DNA of 64,000 bases from Dermatemys mawii (Eukaryota; Chordata; Testudines; Dermatemydidae): assembly GCA_007922305.1 (NCBI GenBank), contig ML677365.1, forward strand, positions 16,598,281 to 16,662,280. Direction: 5' to 3'. This document shows positions 46,980 to 58,839 of the stretch, piece by piece. The notes under the pieces were generated by a model. That model saw only the letters and a list, made by a program, of their open reading frames with translations, did no database searches and had not been told where the DNA came from. Made by a program: the position numbers and the translations under genes. The stretch's first letter is position 1. Each line of letters starts with the position of its first letter.

Positions 46980-47271
46980 ATCTAGACTGTTCTCAGTGGT
47001 ACCAGATGACAGAACAAGGAGTAATGGTCTCAAGTTGCAGTGGGGGAGGTTTAGATTGGATACTAGGAAAAACTTTTTCACTAGGAGGGTGGTGAAGCAC
47101 TGGAATGGGTTACCTAGGGAGGTGTTGGAATCTCTTTCCTTAGAGGTCTTTAAGGTCAGGCTTGACAAAGCCCTGTCTGGGATAATTTAGTTGGGGATTG
47201 GTCCTGCTTTGAGCAGGGGGTTGGACTAGGTGACCTCCTGAGGCCCCTTCCAACCCTGATATTTTATGATT

Positions 47272-50200
47272 TGGAAATTTTTAAAGCTATACTATTTTAG
47301 CCATTGCACCTTTAAGACATTAAGCAAATTGTAACATCAAGGGTTAGCCTGGCCTATAACTGCAACACAATATGAACAATGTATTAGTTTAAAAAGCTAT
47401 GGAAGCATGAGATCACTTCTAGTGCTAATGCCATAGTAATATCTAAACTAAAAAAATCCTTCACACATTACATGTAAACACAGTAAAACTACTATTTTGA
47501 TGCAACAGATTTATTCAGTGTATTTTCCTGCTATAGAGGATTACTTATTACAGATGGCTATTCTGCCATAATTTTAGGAGACAGACATTGATTAGAGGGT
47601 AAAAATACTTAATAGAAGAAACATGAAATAAAATCACAAATGGAAGGCATTAAATCAGTAAACAAGACCATGTAAAAGGAATGTGCTTTGAGGTCAGAGA
47701 ACAAAAATAAAAATCAGCAAAAACCAGGATGGAAAAGGAATTTCCCACAGCTGTGGACCACATGCCTTAGTGGATTGAAGAATATAATTCTTCTTTCTTG
47801 CCTTTTTATTACCTTGGCAACATCTTTTCCATGTCAGCAATTACATAGGAGACGACAGTCCAAACAGCAGCACAGAGATTCATCTGGCTTGGATCCTGAA
47901 CTGTCATTGTGTCCCCTTGGCTATGATGAAACCAGAAGTATTTACTGATGTCATCACGCAAGCTGGCACCTACAGAGAAAAATGGGCAATTCCTTATTAT
48001 GTGAATACATATATTTTAAGATGAACATAAACATGAATTTATTCACGTGCTGGTCTTCATTAAATCCATATGCAACAGAGTAAGTTTCCATATGATAATT
48101 TCACTAATCCATAGAACATAGGATTTTTCAGCATTTTAGTCTAAACAAATTTTACACATTAGCAGCCTTGTTATGAGTACACGAGACAGCAAACATGTAA
48201 ATTAATGTAGAAGGGAAAGGCCGTATTTCCCTTAATATCTTTGTTTCACCAGCAGTAGTATAAATGCAATTCTATATATGAAGCATAAGAATCCAGTTTA
48301 AGGAAATCCATATAATTATTCCAAGTGTGGTGGTTTTTAATTTTTTGTTTTTAATGCTTGTGAATTCGAAAGACTGCTTCTTTTCTTGTGATACTAACCA
48401 TCATGTATTTAGTAGTAAGGCGGAGAGTCTATCACAGAGGTCATGGATATCACCCACTCAACTGCTTCACTTCAGATTCTTTCCATCTAACCTTCAGACG
48501 CTCCTTCTTTCTCTTCCCTTCAGTGAGCCTGTTCTTTCTCTCTCTTCAGTGAGCCTGTTCCAATCCCTTGTCTTGTCTTTCCACTTAGCTAATCACTTCC
48601 TATTGAAACCTCACACAATTTAAAAAACAAAAACAAAACAAAAAAATGGCTCTAATATGATATTTGCCACCATCACATTGATTACTCTTTTTGTACGTTG
48701 TATCCCTTTCTTTCTGTCTGTCTCATCTATTGTCAGGGCACGGACAATCTGCTACTCTGTGTTTGTACAGTAGCTAGCTAGCACGGTGGGGCCTGATCTT
48801 ATAATGCTATAATGACGGGTAGAAGAGGCCCCAATCAGAAATGTAGACACAGCTATGATGATGCGCTGAGATGTACTGTAGACAAACCACAGATGGAAGG
48901 CCATCTGTTGTATAACCTTGTGAATACATTTCTCAGATGTTTATGTCTGAGTTCTGGAAACAAGTCTGTATCAAATGATGAGGGCTTCAATAAACTTTTT
49001 ATGTTTCTAAGGCTTTCTATTCTGATTTTGCTTGTTCTCAATGAAAGGTCTCCTGCCTTTGTAGAGAATGAAGGAAAAATCTCTCGGCACAATTCTATAT
49101 TCCCAACTATTCTTGCTGAAATGTGTGTCTTTTGATCACATTCTATAATAATTCAGCACCTATTCCAGTTCTCCAGAAGTTAATGGGAATCTTTCCATTG
49201 ACTTTAATGGGAGTTGGATTAGGATGTCACTGAGCCTGATGAAATGAGGTCTGAATTTCTGTTATCTCATACATTTCTCTTTAATGAGATTGTGTTTGTT
49301 CTCACTGCTGTTTTAGAGTGTGAGGTGAGGGGGGAGAAAAAGGAATGAATTAATAATACTGTCAAACAGGAAGATCCTCTTTACAATGTGACATAAGATA
49401 CAACAAGAAAAAATGCTGTGGCATGCTGTTATCTGGGGATGGTATGGGTTTCATTTTAACATGTTCCTTTGGCACTTGTGCCATATACACAAGCAATACA
49501 AATCAAATCTGCCACTCCCATCCAGTGTGATCCCACTGAAGTCAATGGGGCTCGGTGGACAATGGGTGCTGAATATGGCCCTATAACTTTGTGGAGATTT
49601 ACAAAAGTTTTTGATACACTCCAAGTACTTATTAAGATAAAAATATAAACACATGCTATTGTGGTAAATATGTTAGCTGCTGAAAATACTTCACGGAAGA
49701 TGCACTTGTAGTCAAATCCATTATATCTTTGTAAACAGACCTTTTCCAAGAACCAGGGCACAACTTACTATAATAGACATTCCACTAATAATAATTATGG
49801 GTTTATAGAATAGTGTTTTATCCTGCGTTTATAGCACAGTGTTTTCCTTCATTCAGAGAAAAATACCTTTCATCTTGTAAAGTATAAATGTATACTTTCA
49901 AAATATCTTTCATCATGTAAAATATAAACCCACATAAATGCTAAAATATGTTTACTTCTTTGTTTCTTAAAAAAAATCATAAAATGATAATACTCTGTCA
50001 CCAAAACAATTAGACAAGTAGGCTTGCAGATGGTGTTTTGTTTTGTTTTTTTTTAAGAGAACCCAGAAGATTGAGATGACAACACGAATTGCACTCACTG
50101 TACCTCTTTTACTGTACATCATTGAAGTCAGGGATCAATTGCATCTTCTAAGGTCAGTGAAAACCCCTAAGACAACAGCTATGTAAACAATGTTATACAT

Positions 50201-51034
50201 AACTAGAAACACAAGAGAAAATTCATGCTCATGTCTGAGTGAAAAAAAAACCTTTCCAAGCTATGGGTCCAATACTCAGTTCTAGTTACGGAGTGCTTGC
50301 AATTGCAAATGTAGCTCTAAGCCATCTTCAAATCCTCTCTCCCCAAACCTGGGGCCATTCTAAATTCACACTATCACTGCCAGTGACTCCAAAAAACCTT
50401 TATGGCAGCCAGAGACTGATGAGGTACAGGAATGTCTTGGTCACACTTCATGCATCAGGAGCTCCATCTAGCCTCTAGGCCACCAGGCAGAGATGATCCT
50501 CCAGTGGTCAGGTAAGCTGGCTTTAGGAACGTTTTGGGTTGCTCCATCAGCACAAAGCCATAATAATATAGGCAAAGATCTGACCCCTTTAGTTCTACAA
50601 TACATACATTTGGATGTCTATAGATGTCATCATTTTTAATTAAAAAAAATCCTTTGGAATTTTATAAAAGGGATGTAATAATCTTAAATTCTATGCAATG
50701 ATTCACAACATATGAAGATTTTAGTATAAAATATTATCCTGCACTACTTTTCCATATGGGTAATTTGACTGATTACAGTGAATACTGGAAACTCTTAATC
50801 TGTATTAAGATACAGCTCTATTATCAAGCTTTTCTGTTTGTCAGACAAAACCCACTCAGAAGTCACCAATCTTGCCACTTCGAACAGCCTGAAAGTGAAA
50901 AGAACTGAAGCTGAGAAAATCAGCTAGGCATAAATTCTAAGTTCTCCTGTTTCTAACCCAATCTGTTGTTCCCCACAGAACTGACTGAAGACTAATCTTA
51001 TTTAGATTATGGCATTATGGAGGATCCTTAATGC
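47272..51034. other. AT-rich, no gene; old repeat scraps
   Basis: Old-repeat scraps occur at 49160-49215 (TTGACTTTAATGGGAGTTGG) and 49520-49570 (CACTGAAGTCAATGGGGCTC). There is a 26-bp tandem step at 48518-48560, in which CTTCAGTGAGCCTGTTC appears twice. The ORFs show no motif. I see nothing else. Confidence 0.45.
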
Positions 51035-51240
51035 AAGGAGTGTTGTCTAATGGTTAAAGAAAGAGACTGATCTTGGACCTGCCAATAACTTGCCATTTGA
51101 TATTGGGAAAATCACTTCACCACTCTGGCTCCATGCTACCTATCTGTAAAAAGGATAGCAAACATGCCTTACAAGGGGTTTTGACTTAGAGTGCTTTGAG
51201 ATCTTCATGTGGAAGGTGGTATAGAAGTGCAAAGTATTAT
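51035..51240 (+). mobile_element. CORE-type SINE, near full length
   Basis: The head reads GTGTTGTCTAATGGTTAAAG, a tRNA-like A-box region. The core reads TTGGGAAAATCACTTCACC and ATCTGTAAAAAGGATAGC. The tail reads GAGTGCTTTGAGATCTTCATG and GGTATAGAAGTGCAAAGTATT, which is L2-like and suggests mobilisation by an L2 LINE. Decayed but with all three parts in order. Confidence 0.75.
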
Positions 51241-51499
51241 TTGCCAATCCTTTTCCAAAGAATGCTGATTTGCAAAGAAATACAGCTCACATTCAAGAGA
51301 CAATTTCTCTTTTTCTGGACTTGCAGTCTGTGAAAGACACAGTCAGTACTGATTATGAGATGATTCATTCTGTAACTGATATGAATGCACTCTTAGTAAA
51401 CAATATGTTGAACTGGCCTCTTAAGACAATCTAATTAAAAACAGAAGCAGCTCTGGAGGAGGAAAGTTACTGTACATCATATCTGTAGAAGTTTAATAG

Positions 51500-52672
51500 C
51501 ATAAAAAAGTTTTTAGAGTGTTCACTTGGTTCTTCTTTCCACTCTCCTTCATATCTTACATATCAGAGAGCACTAACTTGCTAAATCTCACTGCTGCTGA
51601 GTTCTCCCTCTCTTACCCATTCTCTTTCAGCATCAGTCCATCAGCCCTCTGCCCACTCACTCGGTCACTCAGCTTCTTGTCCATTCTCAGTCTTCTCCTC
51701 CTTGACTTCTCTTTTTCTTCCATTGAGATGCCTAATGATTCCTTCCTTCCTTTCTTCCCCTTTACCTTTTGCCCTTCCCTCACATACGCCCTGCCAACTT
51801 CCAGCCCTGGTTCACCTGCAACATCCACTTCCTCAACTCCAGTTCTTACACTGCAGAGTCTTTCTGGCAGAACCTCATGACCAGGCTGGCTTCATCCACT
51901 ACAAATTAGTTCTCTCCTCATTTGGTTCTACCTTCCTAGATAACAAACCTCTACTTTTTCAACTTAATTGAATTCCATGCCCACAATCCCTGCTGCCTTT
52001 TTGCCACCTTTGACTTAGTCCTCAAACCCTCCACCCCACCTTCCTTCACTGAACTCTCTGCATGGGATCGTGCCAACTTTTTCCATGAGAAAATTGACAA
52101 AATACAATGTGCCCTTCCCTCTGCCTTTTACTTTCCTTCTCTTCCCCCTTCTCCTACCACAACTCTCTCCTCCTCTCTTGGTACAGATGCAGAAGTTTCT
52201 CAGCTGCTCTCCTTCTCCAACCCCTCCACTTGCTCCAGTGATTTCATCTCTCCTGACCTCCTTCACTAGGCCAATTACCCTACGAAAGAAGGAAATTATG
52301 TTGGTTTGGCATGATTTGTTCTTGACAAATCCATGTTGGCTATTACTCATCATCTCACTGTCCTCTTGGTGCTTACAAAGTGATCATTTAATAATTTATT
52401 CCAGAATCCTGTATAATGAAAGCTGCTTGTCTTCACTTCCAAGACCCTTTATGGTCTACATCTGCCCTGTCCATCACCTTTCAGTCATTATTGAAATGTC
52501 GACGCCTGTCTCCAAGCGGCGCACAGTGTGCTGTCACCTCCTTCACCTACTTGTTAAATATCCAGACAAGTGCTTTCATGGTTTCGCCCCTGCTGCCCCT
52601 CATGCCTGGGAGGCGCTCCCAATAAATGCCACACAGTTAACTCAATATCTTCCTTCAAATCACTTCTTAAAA
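51500..52672 (+). mobile_element. L2-like LINE fragment
   Basis: Decayed ORF2 text. The stretch from about 51800 includes PWFTCNIHF-like sequence, then WDRANFFHEKIDKIQCALP at about 52060-52120. A stretch near 52210-52250 reads LSFSNPSTCSSDF, matching the usual pattern before the L2 RT (PSTCSLDPIP). After an antisense CR1 insertion the C-terminal region resumes at about 52416 (GRRSQ-type end near 52610, CTTCCTTCAAATCACTTC at about 52650). The element stops where the DIRS begins. Clade assignment (L2) is from memory. Confidence 0.55.
52265..52415 (-). mobile_element. CR1 RT fragment, antisense, nested in L2-like LINE
   Basis: On the minus strand it encodes SNSQHGFVKNKSCQTNIISF, the conserved CR1 motif usually written SQHGFxKGKSCLTNL. 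About 150 bp. It separates the two L2-like parts. It has no CR1 3' tail, so it is either an internal fragment or the remains of a larger insertion. Confidence 0.75.
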
Positions 52673-54130
52673 GGAGAGGTTGCTTGCCTTGAACAATAAC
52701 TGCAGTTCCCTGAGATGTGTCCTCCTAGGGGTGCTCCATGTCAGGATGTGTCCACACCTGTAAGCTCTTGATCAGAAATTTTAATCAGCAGTGTTCAAGG
52801 GTCAGTGCTTGAGCCCTAGACACTCCTGTGTCCACACATGAGGACATATAGGGAGGGGTGGACTTGCTGCCACTCCAGTTCCTTCTCAACCAGAAAGTCC
52901 AATGAAAGACTCTAAGACTGAGGGGAAGGAGGACACACATCTCATAGGGGCAGATATCTCAAAGAATTCCAGTGGCTGTACAAGGTAAATAACCTCTCCA
53001 TCTTATCTGAGTAGTGTCCGTCTGGGTGCTCCACATCAGAAGGCACCCAAGGAGTACTGCCATCAAAGAGGAGGGTGCTGAGGAGGTGGATTCAGTACAG
53101 AACAAAGAACAGACTTGGTGAAAGCCATGTCAGCTCTGGATGCTGTCACAAAAGAGAAATGCTGAGAAAATGTGTGTACCAAAGACCAAGTGGCTGCCCT
53201 GCAGATTTCCGAAATGGGAATGCTTTTCAGCAGGTTTGCTGAGGCAGACTGAGCCCTGGTGGAATGAGCAATGACTCCTGGAGGAGGACAACCCTCTAAG
53301 GTTTTGTAACAGGTTAAGATGAATTGTGCAACCCATTTGAACAGTCTTTGGGTGGAAATCACCTGACCGTTCATACATTCCGCAACTGAGATGAAAAGCC
53401 TAAAGGGCCTAGTGCTGCGTAGGCAGAAGGCAAGGGTAGTTCTTACATCCAGTGCGTGAATGCTCAACGAGTGAGGCTGGGGATAAAACACCGGTACCTG
53501 AACCTGCTGGCTGATGTGGAATTCTGAGGAAACCTTGGGAAGGAATGGAGGGTGCGGACATAGCATCATCTTGTCATGACAGAACACTGTGTACAGTGGA
53601 TAAGGCTCGCAGTTCCCCTGTCCTCCTGGCCAAGCTGATGGCTATGAGGAATATAGTCTCAAGGGAACAGATGGAGGGAACGTTTGCCTCAGGTTCAAAT
53701 GGAGGTTTCCTCAGCGCGCTGAGGACTAAGTTGAGGTCCCAGGGTAGAATTGAGTCCTTAAGAATTGGAATTGGAATTGAGTCCTTAGAATTGAGTCCTT
53801 ACCAGCAGGGAAAAAGTTGAAGAGATCTTTGATAAACCTGCTTGTGGTTGTGTAGTCAAAAACTGAAAAGCCCTCAATTTGGGAAGTGAAAAGCTGCGAA
53901 AGCAATGAGGTGAACTTTGCTGGAACTCAATGATAATCCATAGGCTTTTATATTGAACAGGTAATTGAGAATGTGTGTTACATGAGACTCAAAAGGAGGT
54001 AGAGATTGGTGACTGCACCAAGTCTTGAAGCATTTCCACTGTTGGAGGTAAGTTTTCCTTGTTTTAGGTTTCTGTTATGAAGCAGTACCATTTGTATGTC
54101 TCATTCTATATCAGAGAGCCATCTAGTAGT
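52673..54130 (-). mobile_element. second DIRS element, 3' half
   Basis: The left end at 52673 follows the L2-like LINE directly. It holds a terminal repeat tip (GAGGTTGCTTGCCTTGAAC, ATGTGTCCTCCTAGGGG). An internal complementary region lies at 52928-53035, where GTACAAGGTAAATAACCTCTC and CTCATAGGGGCAGATATCTC are the inverse of the tip. A tyrosine recombinase follows on the minus strand. RT and gag are absent, so only the 3' part remains. The far end is uncertain. Same orientation as the element at 36150-40828, but a different subfamily by sequence. Confidence 0.8.
53060..53760 (-). pseudogene. DIRS tyrosine recombinase, dead
   Basis: The N-terminal part at about 53760-53600 reads LVLSALRKPPFEPEANV and AISLARRTGELRAL, keeping the first catalytic arginine. 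The C-terminal 174-codon frame (53587-53063) keeps HSTR (H at about 53265, R at about 53256). The position of the catalytic tyrosine, AHY in the other copy, reads QHF (about 53158), so the nucleophile is lost. A 14-bp unit, gaattgagtcctta, occurs three times at 53747-53801 in the upstream part. The two parts are in different frames. Confidence 0.82.
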
Positions 54131-55542
54131 CACACCTTAAAGTGATGTGCCGAAATATTTGGATGAGTGATCAATCCCAGCTCCTGGGTGAGAAGAATCA
54201 CCATCAGGGGAAGGCAGAGAGGCAGTTGGTGGAAACATGCACACACACTCGAGGAACCACACCTCTCTCAGACATGACAGTGCTAGAAGGGTATAAAGTT
54301 ATCCATTTTAAGATGGCATCTATTGCACTGCAAGTGATGTTTAGCATTTAGATTGCTACTGTAAGTGCTCCAAAAGTGGTTTTTGACCTGACTTTGGTTT
54401 ATGCAATCATCAGAACAATTATTATAATGAAAACCCAATTATTGTAGCTGGCCCCTGAAAATATTATGTTGCATCCAATCAGCTGCTTTTCCCCTTGGAT
54501 AAACTCCAGGTCGTTGCTGATTTTCATGCCAATGAATTTAGGTTAAGTTTTTCGAATAAAGGAAAGGTGATGGAGGAAATTAATATTTGTTTGGAGGGGG
54601 CAACAATGTCATCAGCTCTGTCGTTTAGTCTCAAATGCTGAAATTACAAGGTAAGGTGCTTGAACAACACTGCTACAGATGCTGAAATAGTTTCCAGCAC
54701 AGAGCTTATACATAACATCACATGTCATGCTGTATTATCTCCTGAGTCATTTCTTTCAAAAGGCTTTAAAATTCATGACTTACACAGAAAGGTAAAAGGA
54801 AAGCATTCAGTCAATTGCTTCCTTGGCTAACTAAATGTAAGAGAGACAAAAACTGAAGTATGCATTATTTCTTGTTTTTTTTAATGTATTTGAGTGTTAA
54901 TCCTGTGGATACACTAAACAGACTAAATTACAGTTCAGGATTATTGCAGTTATTTTTACAGCTTATTAACCTTTCACTCATTGCTCCACAGCCACAGTCG
55001 CAGCTGGGGAGACTTGCATTAAAATGTATGAAATTAGGTCTCAGGAAAGGAAGTGGTTCTGCTCTGTAGAACATAGGTTAACTGGAATCTAATACAACAT
55101 ATCCTAAACTGCTCCCAATTTACCAACAGCAGATTAAGCTGCAACATTAAAAGTGCTCTGGAGGCTGTTTCTCCACCCACTCTCTGGTTTTAAATCAGCA
55201 CAGATTTAAAACAAAACAAAATTGGGGGCACTGTACTGAGCTGAAATCTCAAACAGCACAGCTTGAAATGGGACCTCATGTTTGCCCCACCCTCTTCAGC
55301 CTGTTTTGTTATAAGAATACAGTGCAAAAAAATACCTCAAAATGAAGACTTGGTATGGAATACTGTGAGGAGAAAAGGCAAGGACTATGAAATCCAAACT
55401 AACAGTTTGTAAAGATGCTGTGTAACTGCTGATCAGGGTAACAAATCCATCCCATTCCCCCTTCTCAACTAGTGTATCGACTACAGTCACTGTTTTAATG
55501 GCAGGAAATGTTAGTGCAACAAACAATTTTTTTCATAAACAG
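54131..55542. other. no recognisable element
   Basis: The first 100-200 bp may still be decayed DIRS. The rest is AT-rich with short ORFs and nothing I can support. Confidence 0.4.
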
Positions 55543-55697
55543 AACAGGAATACTTGTGACACCTTAGAGACTAACAAATGTATTTCAGCATAAGCTTTCG
55601 TAGGCTATAGCCCACTTCATCGGATGCATAGAATGGAACATACAGCAGGCAGGTATATAGACACACATGAAAAGGTGGAAGTTACCATATCAATTCT
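55543..55697 (+). repeat. short interspersed repeat, AAGCTTTCGTGGGCT family
   Basis: Starts inside the element (AACAGGAATACTTGTGACACC), so it is 5'-truncated. It continues with CATAAGCTTTCGTAGGCTATAG and CATCGGATGCATAGAATGG, and ends with GTTACCATATCAATTCTA. The 3' end is the same as that of the copy at 9127-9329. A CR1 fragment starts at the next base. Confidence 0.85.
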
Positions 55698-56582
55698 AAA
55701 TTCAGTGTTGATAAATGCAAAGTAATGGACATTGGAAAATATAATCCTAACTATACATATAAAATGATGGGGTCTAAATTGGCTATTATCACTGAAGAAA
55801 GAGATCCTGGAGTCACTGTGGATAGTTTTCTGAAAACATCCACTCTGTGTGCAGTGCAGTCAAAAAAGTGAACAGAATGTTGGGAATCATTAAGAAAGGC
55901 ATAGATAATAAGACAGAAAATATCATATTGCCTCTATCTAAATCCATGGTAAGCCCACATCTTGAATACTGCGTGCAGATGTGATTGCCCCATCTCAAAA
56001 AAGATATTTTGAAATTGGAAAAGGTTCAGAAAAGGGCAACAAAAATGATCTGGGGTAGGGAACGGCTTCCTTATAAGAAGAGATTAATAAGACTGGGACT
56101 TTTCAGCTTGGAAAAGAGATGACTAAGGGGGGATATGATAGAGGTCTATAAAATCATGACTGATGTGAAGAAAGTACATAAGAAACAAGAACTAGGGGTA
56201 ACACAAGAATTAGGGGTCACCAAATGAAATTAATAGGCAGCAGGTTTAAAACATACAAAAGGAAGTATTTTTTCACACAACGCACAGTCATCCTTGTCAG
56301 AGGATGTTGTGAAGACCAAGACTATAATAGGGTTCAAAAAAGAACTAGATAAATTCATGGAGGATAGGTCCATCAGTGGGTATTAGACAGGATGGGCAGG
56401 GATGGTGTTCTAGCCTCTGTTTGCCAGAAGCTGGAAATGGGCGAAAGGGGATGGATCACTTGATGATAACCTGCTCTGTTCATTCCCTCTGGGGCACCTG
56501 GCATTGGCTATTGTCGGAAGATAGGATACTGGGCTAGATGGACTTTTGGTCTGACCCAGTATGGTCGCTCTTACGTTCTTAT
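55698..56582 (+). mobile_element. CR1 3' end, 885 bp
   Basis: Starts at TTCAGTGTTGATAAATGC, encoding the NVDKCK motif of the CR1 RT thumb region. It continues with CCACATCTTGAATACTGCG and ends in a 3'UTR with GGATACTGGGCTAGATGGAC, CTGACCCAGTATGG and TTACGTTCTTATG. It is the same subfamily as the antisense copy at 3131-3574, whose sequence is its complement. Several stops. Confidence 0.9.
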
Positions 56583-57054
56583 GACACAGATTGGCTAACT
56601 TACTGGGAATTTTGAAAGACACGTAGGGCAGTTAGGTGCCCAACTCCAACTGGCTTTCAGTGAGAGCTGGATATCTAACTTCCACTGGTGTCTGTGAAAG
56701 TATGTCCCTAGATAAAGCATTACCAGCTCCACTGTGATCATACACTTGTACAGTTCAGGAAGCAGTGCAAAAATACATATTTGGCAACTTTTTTGGATAA
56801 AAATACCATTAGCCTAATTTTATATTTACATTGCTCTGTACAACCTTTATACAGCTTTCATGAACTGCTACAAAATGGTTATGTCCTAATTATGATGCAA
56901 CTAAAGCACGTAATTTGATAATACAGGGCTATCTTGTGCAACAGAGAGTAAACTAACCTTGCCTAGTTTAAACATTCGCTACAGTCCCTATGATGTACTG
57001 TGACCCTGCCAAAGTCTAGGATGTCATTTTTAACTGTGCAAGTCTAATTGGGAT

Positions 57055-57744
57055 TGTAGTGGGGTGGCTGCCCCACACCTGGGTAAACAGGGATGTGGCT
57101 GGGAACAAGCAGCTCTCAGGCTGATTGGGAGGGCAGCCACAGCTGGGGACAGACCCAGTTAGGAGGCAGCTGGTCCTGATAAAAGGGCTGTTAGTTTAGA
57201 GCCCAGAGAGAGAGTCTCCTCTGGCTCTAGAGGCAGACAGGCCTGGCTGCTGGGAAGACTAAGCAGGGTACCTGGAGTGGAGCAGGGCTGGGGGAAGGCT
57301 AGAGGGGCTGGGGGAGCTCTGGCCTGGAAACCCCCCAGGCTGAAGGGCTGAGGAGATGGCCAGAAAGGGGGACGTGGGCTGCGGGGGGCAGCTCACGGGT
57401 AGGTAGAGGCAGCAGGCCAACCCCCTTGCCTGTGATGACTGGCTGACGCAGACTGCAGTCGGACCCAGTGAAAGGGGGCTTGATGGTGACTGGCAGCAGC
57501 CCATAGGCTGAGGCAAGGTGGGAATAGGGGGTGGGGGTTCCCTGGGCAGGGGAGACCCAGTGAGACTGTGGGGATACTGCAGGGGTGCAGCACCCCAGGG
57601 AAGAGGGCACTGGGTCCGGGAGGGACACAGGGTCAGTGAGAAGTGGGACATCGGCCTGCACAGGGTGCTCCAGAGGCTAGAAAGAGCTGATTCCCTGGAC
57701 AACCAGCAGGAGGTGCTGCAGGGGTGAGTCCCTGCTGTATTACA
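57055..57744. mobile_element. LTR-like element, 690 bp, copy 2
   Basis: The ends are TGTAGTGGGGTGG and GCTGTATTACA, TG..CA with an inverted TGTA/TACA. Flanks are gggat (57050-57054) and aggat (57745-57749), a 5-bp duplication with one difference. The TATA-like site is CTGATAAAAGGGCTG at about 57177. It shares several blocks with the copy at 34774-35410. The ORFs at 57259-57727 are compositional. Confidence 0.78.
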
Positions 57745-58839
57745 AGGATATTTCCCCCATTTTTTATTTAAGAAAAAAATCTAATACAAATAAATGTTGC
57801 TGAAACTTTTTAACTTGTTCACATAATATTTTATCTATGATACAATGCAAGGAAAAGCACAGTAAACTAATACTGACAACTGATGATGGTTGAGAACACC
57901 AAGTGATTTGATCTTTTATAGAAACTCACTATTGAATAATGATCTGTAGATTTTGATGGGAGATAGTAATTCAACACATTTGTTAAAAAAAAATAAAATT
58001 TATGTATCATTGGGCTTGGCTCCCACTGCAAAAAGTCATAATCCCAATAAGCAAGTCTCCATAATTAGAGACCAATTTGACTGGCATCTGGGAAATTCAA
58101 TTGATTGTTTAAGATAATGTGGGAAACAGGTTTGCATGTAACAGATTGCATTTAACGCTTCATTTCCCTCCATCTACTGGCCTTCCCTGTTTTCCATTGT
58201 TTTTACTTATTCCTGCATTATCCTCTTCTCCTGGTCCATTATGTTCAGTAATGTATCTATTTTCCCCCCTTTCTTACTGTTTCCTTCATTTCCTATTTTC
58301 TTCCTCTCTTCCACTTCCTTGTAGCCTCTCTTCCCCTCTAGAATTTCCATTCTTGTTCTCTTCCCTCCCACCACCTGTTTTCTCTCATCTTCATTTTTGC
58401 CCTTTCTCGGTTTTTAATTCTTGTCACACTGCATTCTCTTTCGCCTCTTTCCTGCTCTTCTTTTCCTTGATCAAAAGCAATGCGTTTCTCCCTCACAATA
58501 ATGGCACATTCTCATGAGATTTTTGTACTCATAAAAACCTTCAAATTTATTTAAGAACTTCTGGAGTTGTCTAATCCCAAGAGAAAAGTTCTTATTATAC
58601 CTTGAGCTGTCAAATGAAACCTCACAGTTCACCTTCATTCCAAGGGTTATTTATGTACAGATCACAGAACTGTCTAACAGACCCTATCTTTTCTGTGAAG
58701 CTTTATTTAGAAGGTCATAACAAGGCAACCTGTCAAACTGGGCCTGACAATCACATTACTTGAAATGTTTAGAGTTTCTTCACCTTTTTTAATTGGTTTG
58801 AAGACTGGGAAAGGCAGAGACACCAAGCTAGTTTTGTTG
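57745..58839. other. plain DNA with a long pyrimidine-rich strand
   Basis: 58140-58480 is strongly T and C rich on the plus strand (TTTCCCTCCATC, CTTCCTCTCTTCCACTTCC). This gives a 132-codon ORF rich in Ser, Phe, Leu and Pro that I do not take as a gene. The rest shows nothing. Confidence 0.5.

Larger units (their letters stand above)
45340..47271 (+). mobile_element. CR1 3' portion, split by two hAT elements
   Basis: The CR1 text comes in three parts. 45340-45408 includes AGAGGGACCTAGACAAATTAG. 46162-46668 has MRFNKDKCGVLYFG near 46183, then SALVRPHLE, and AGAAGAATGAGGGGGGGATT. 46988-47271 has [33 protein letters not shown], and a 3' tail ending ACCCTGATATTTTATGATT. Between them lie hAT insertions with 8-bp duplications. 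The underlying CR1 is 5'-truncated and carries stops. Confidence 0.9.

Noticed and set aside
57259..57727. Pro/Ser-rich 147-codon minus-strand ORF
   Set aside because: Compositional ORF within the second LTR-like copy.
58119..58517. 132-codon ORF rich in Ser, Phe, Leu and Pro
   Set aside because: Produced by a pyrimidine-rich strand. No signal peptide pattern, domain or flanking gene signal.
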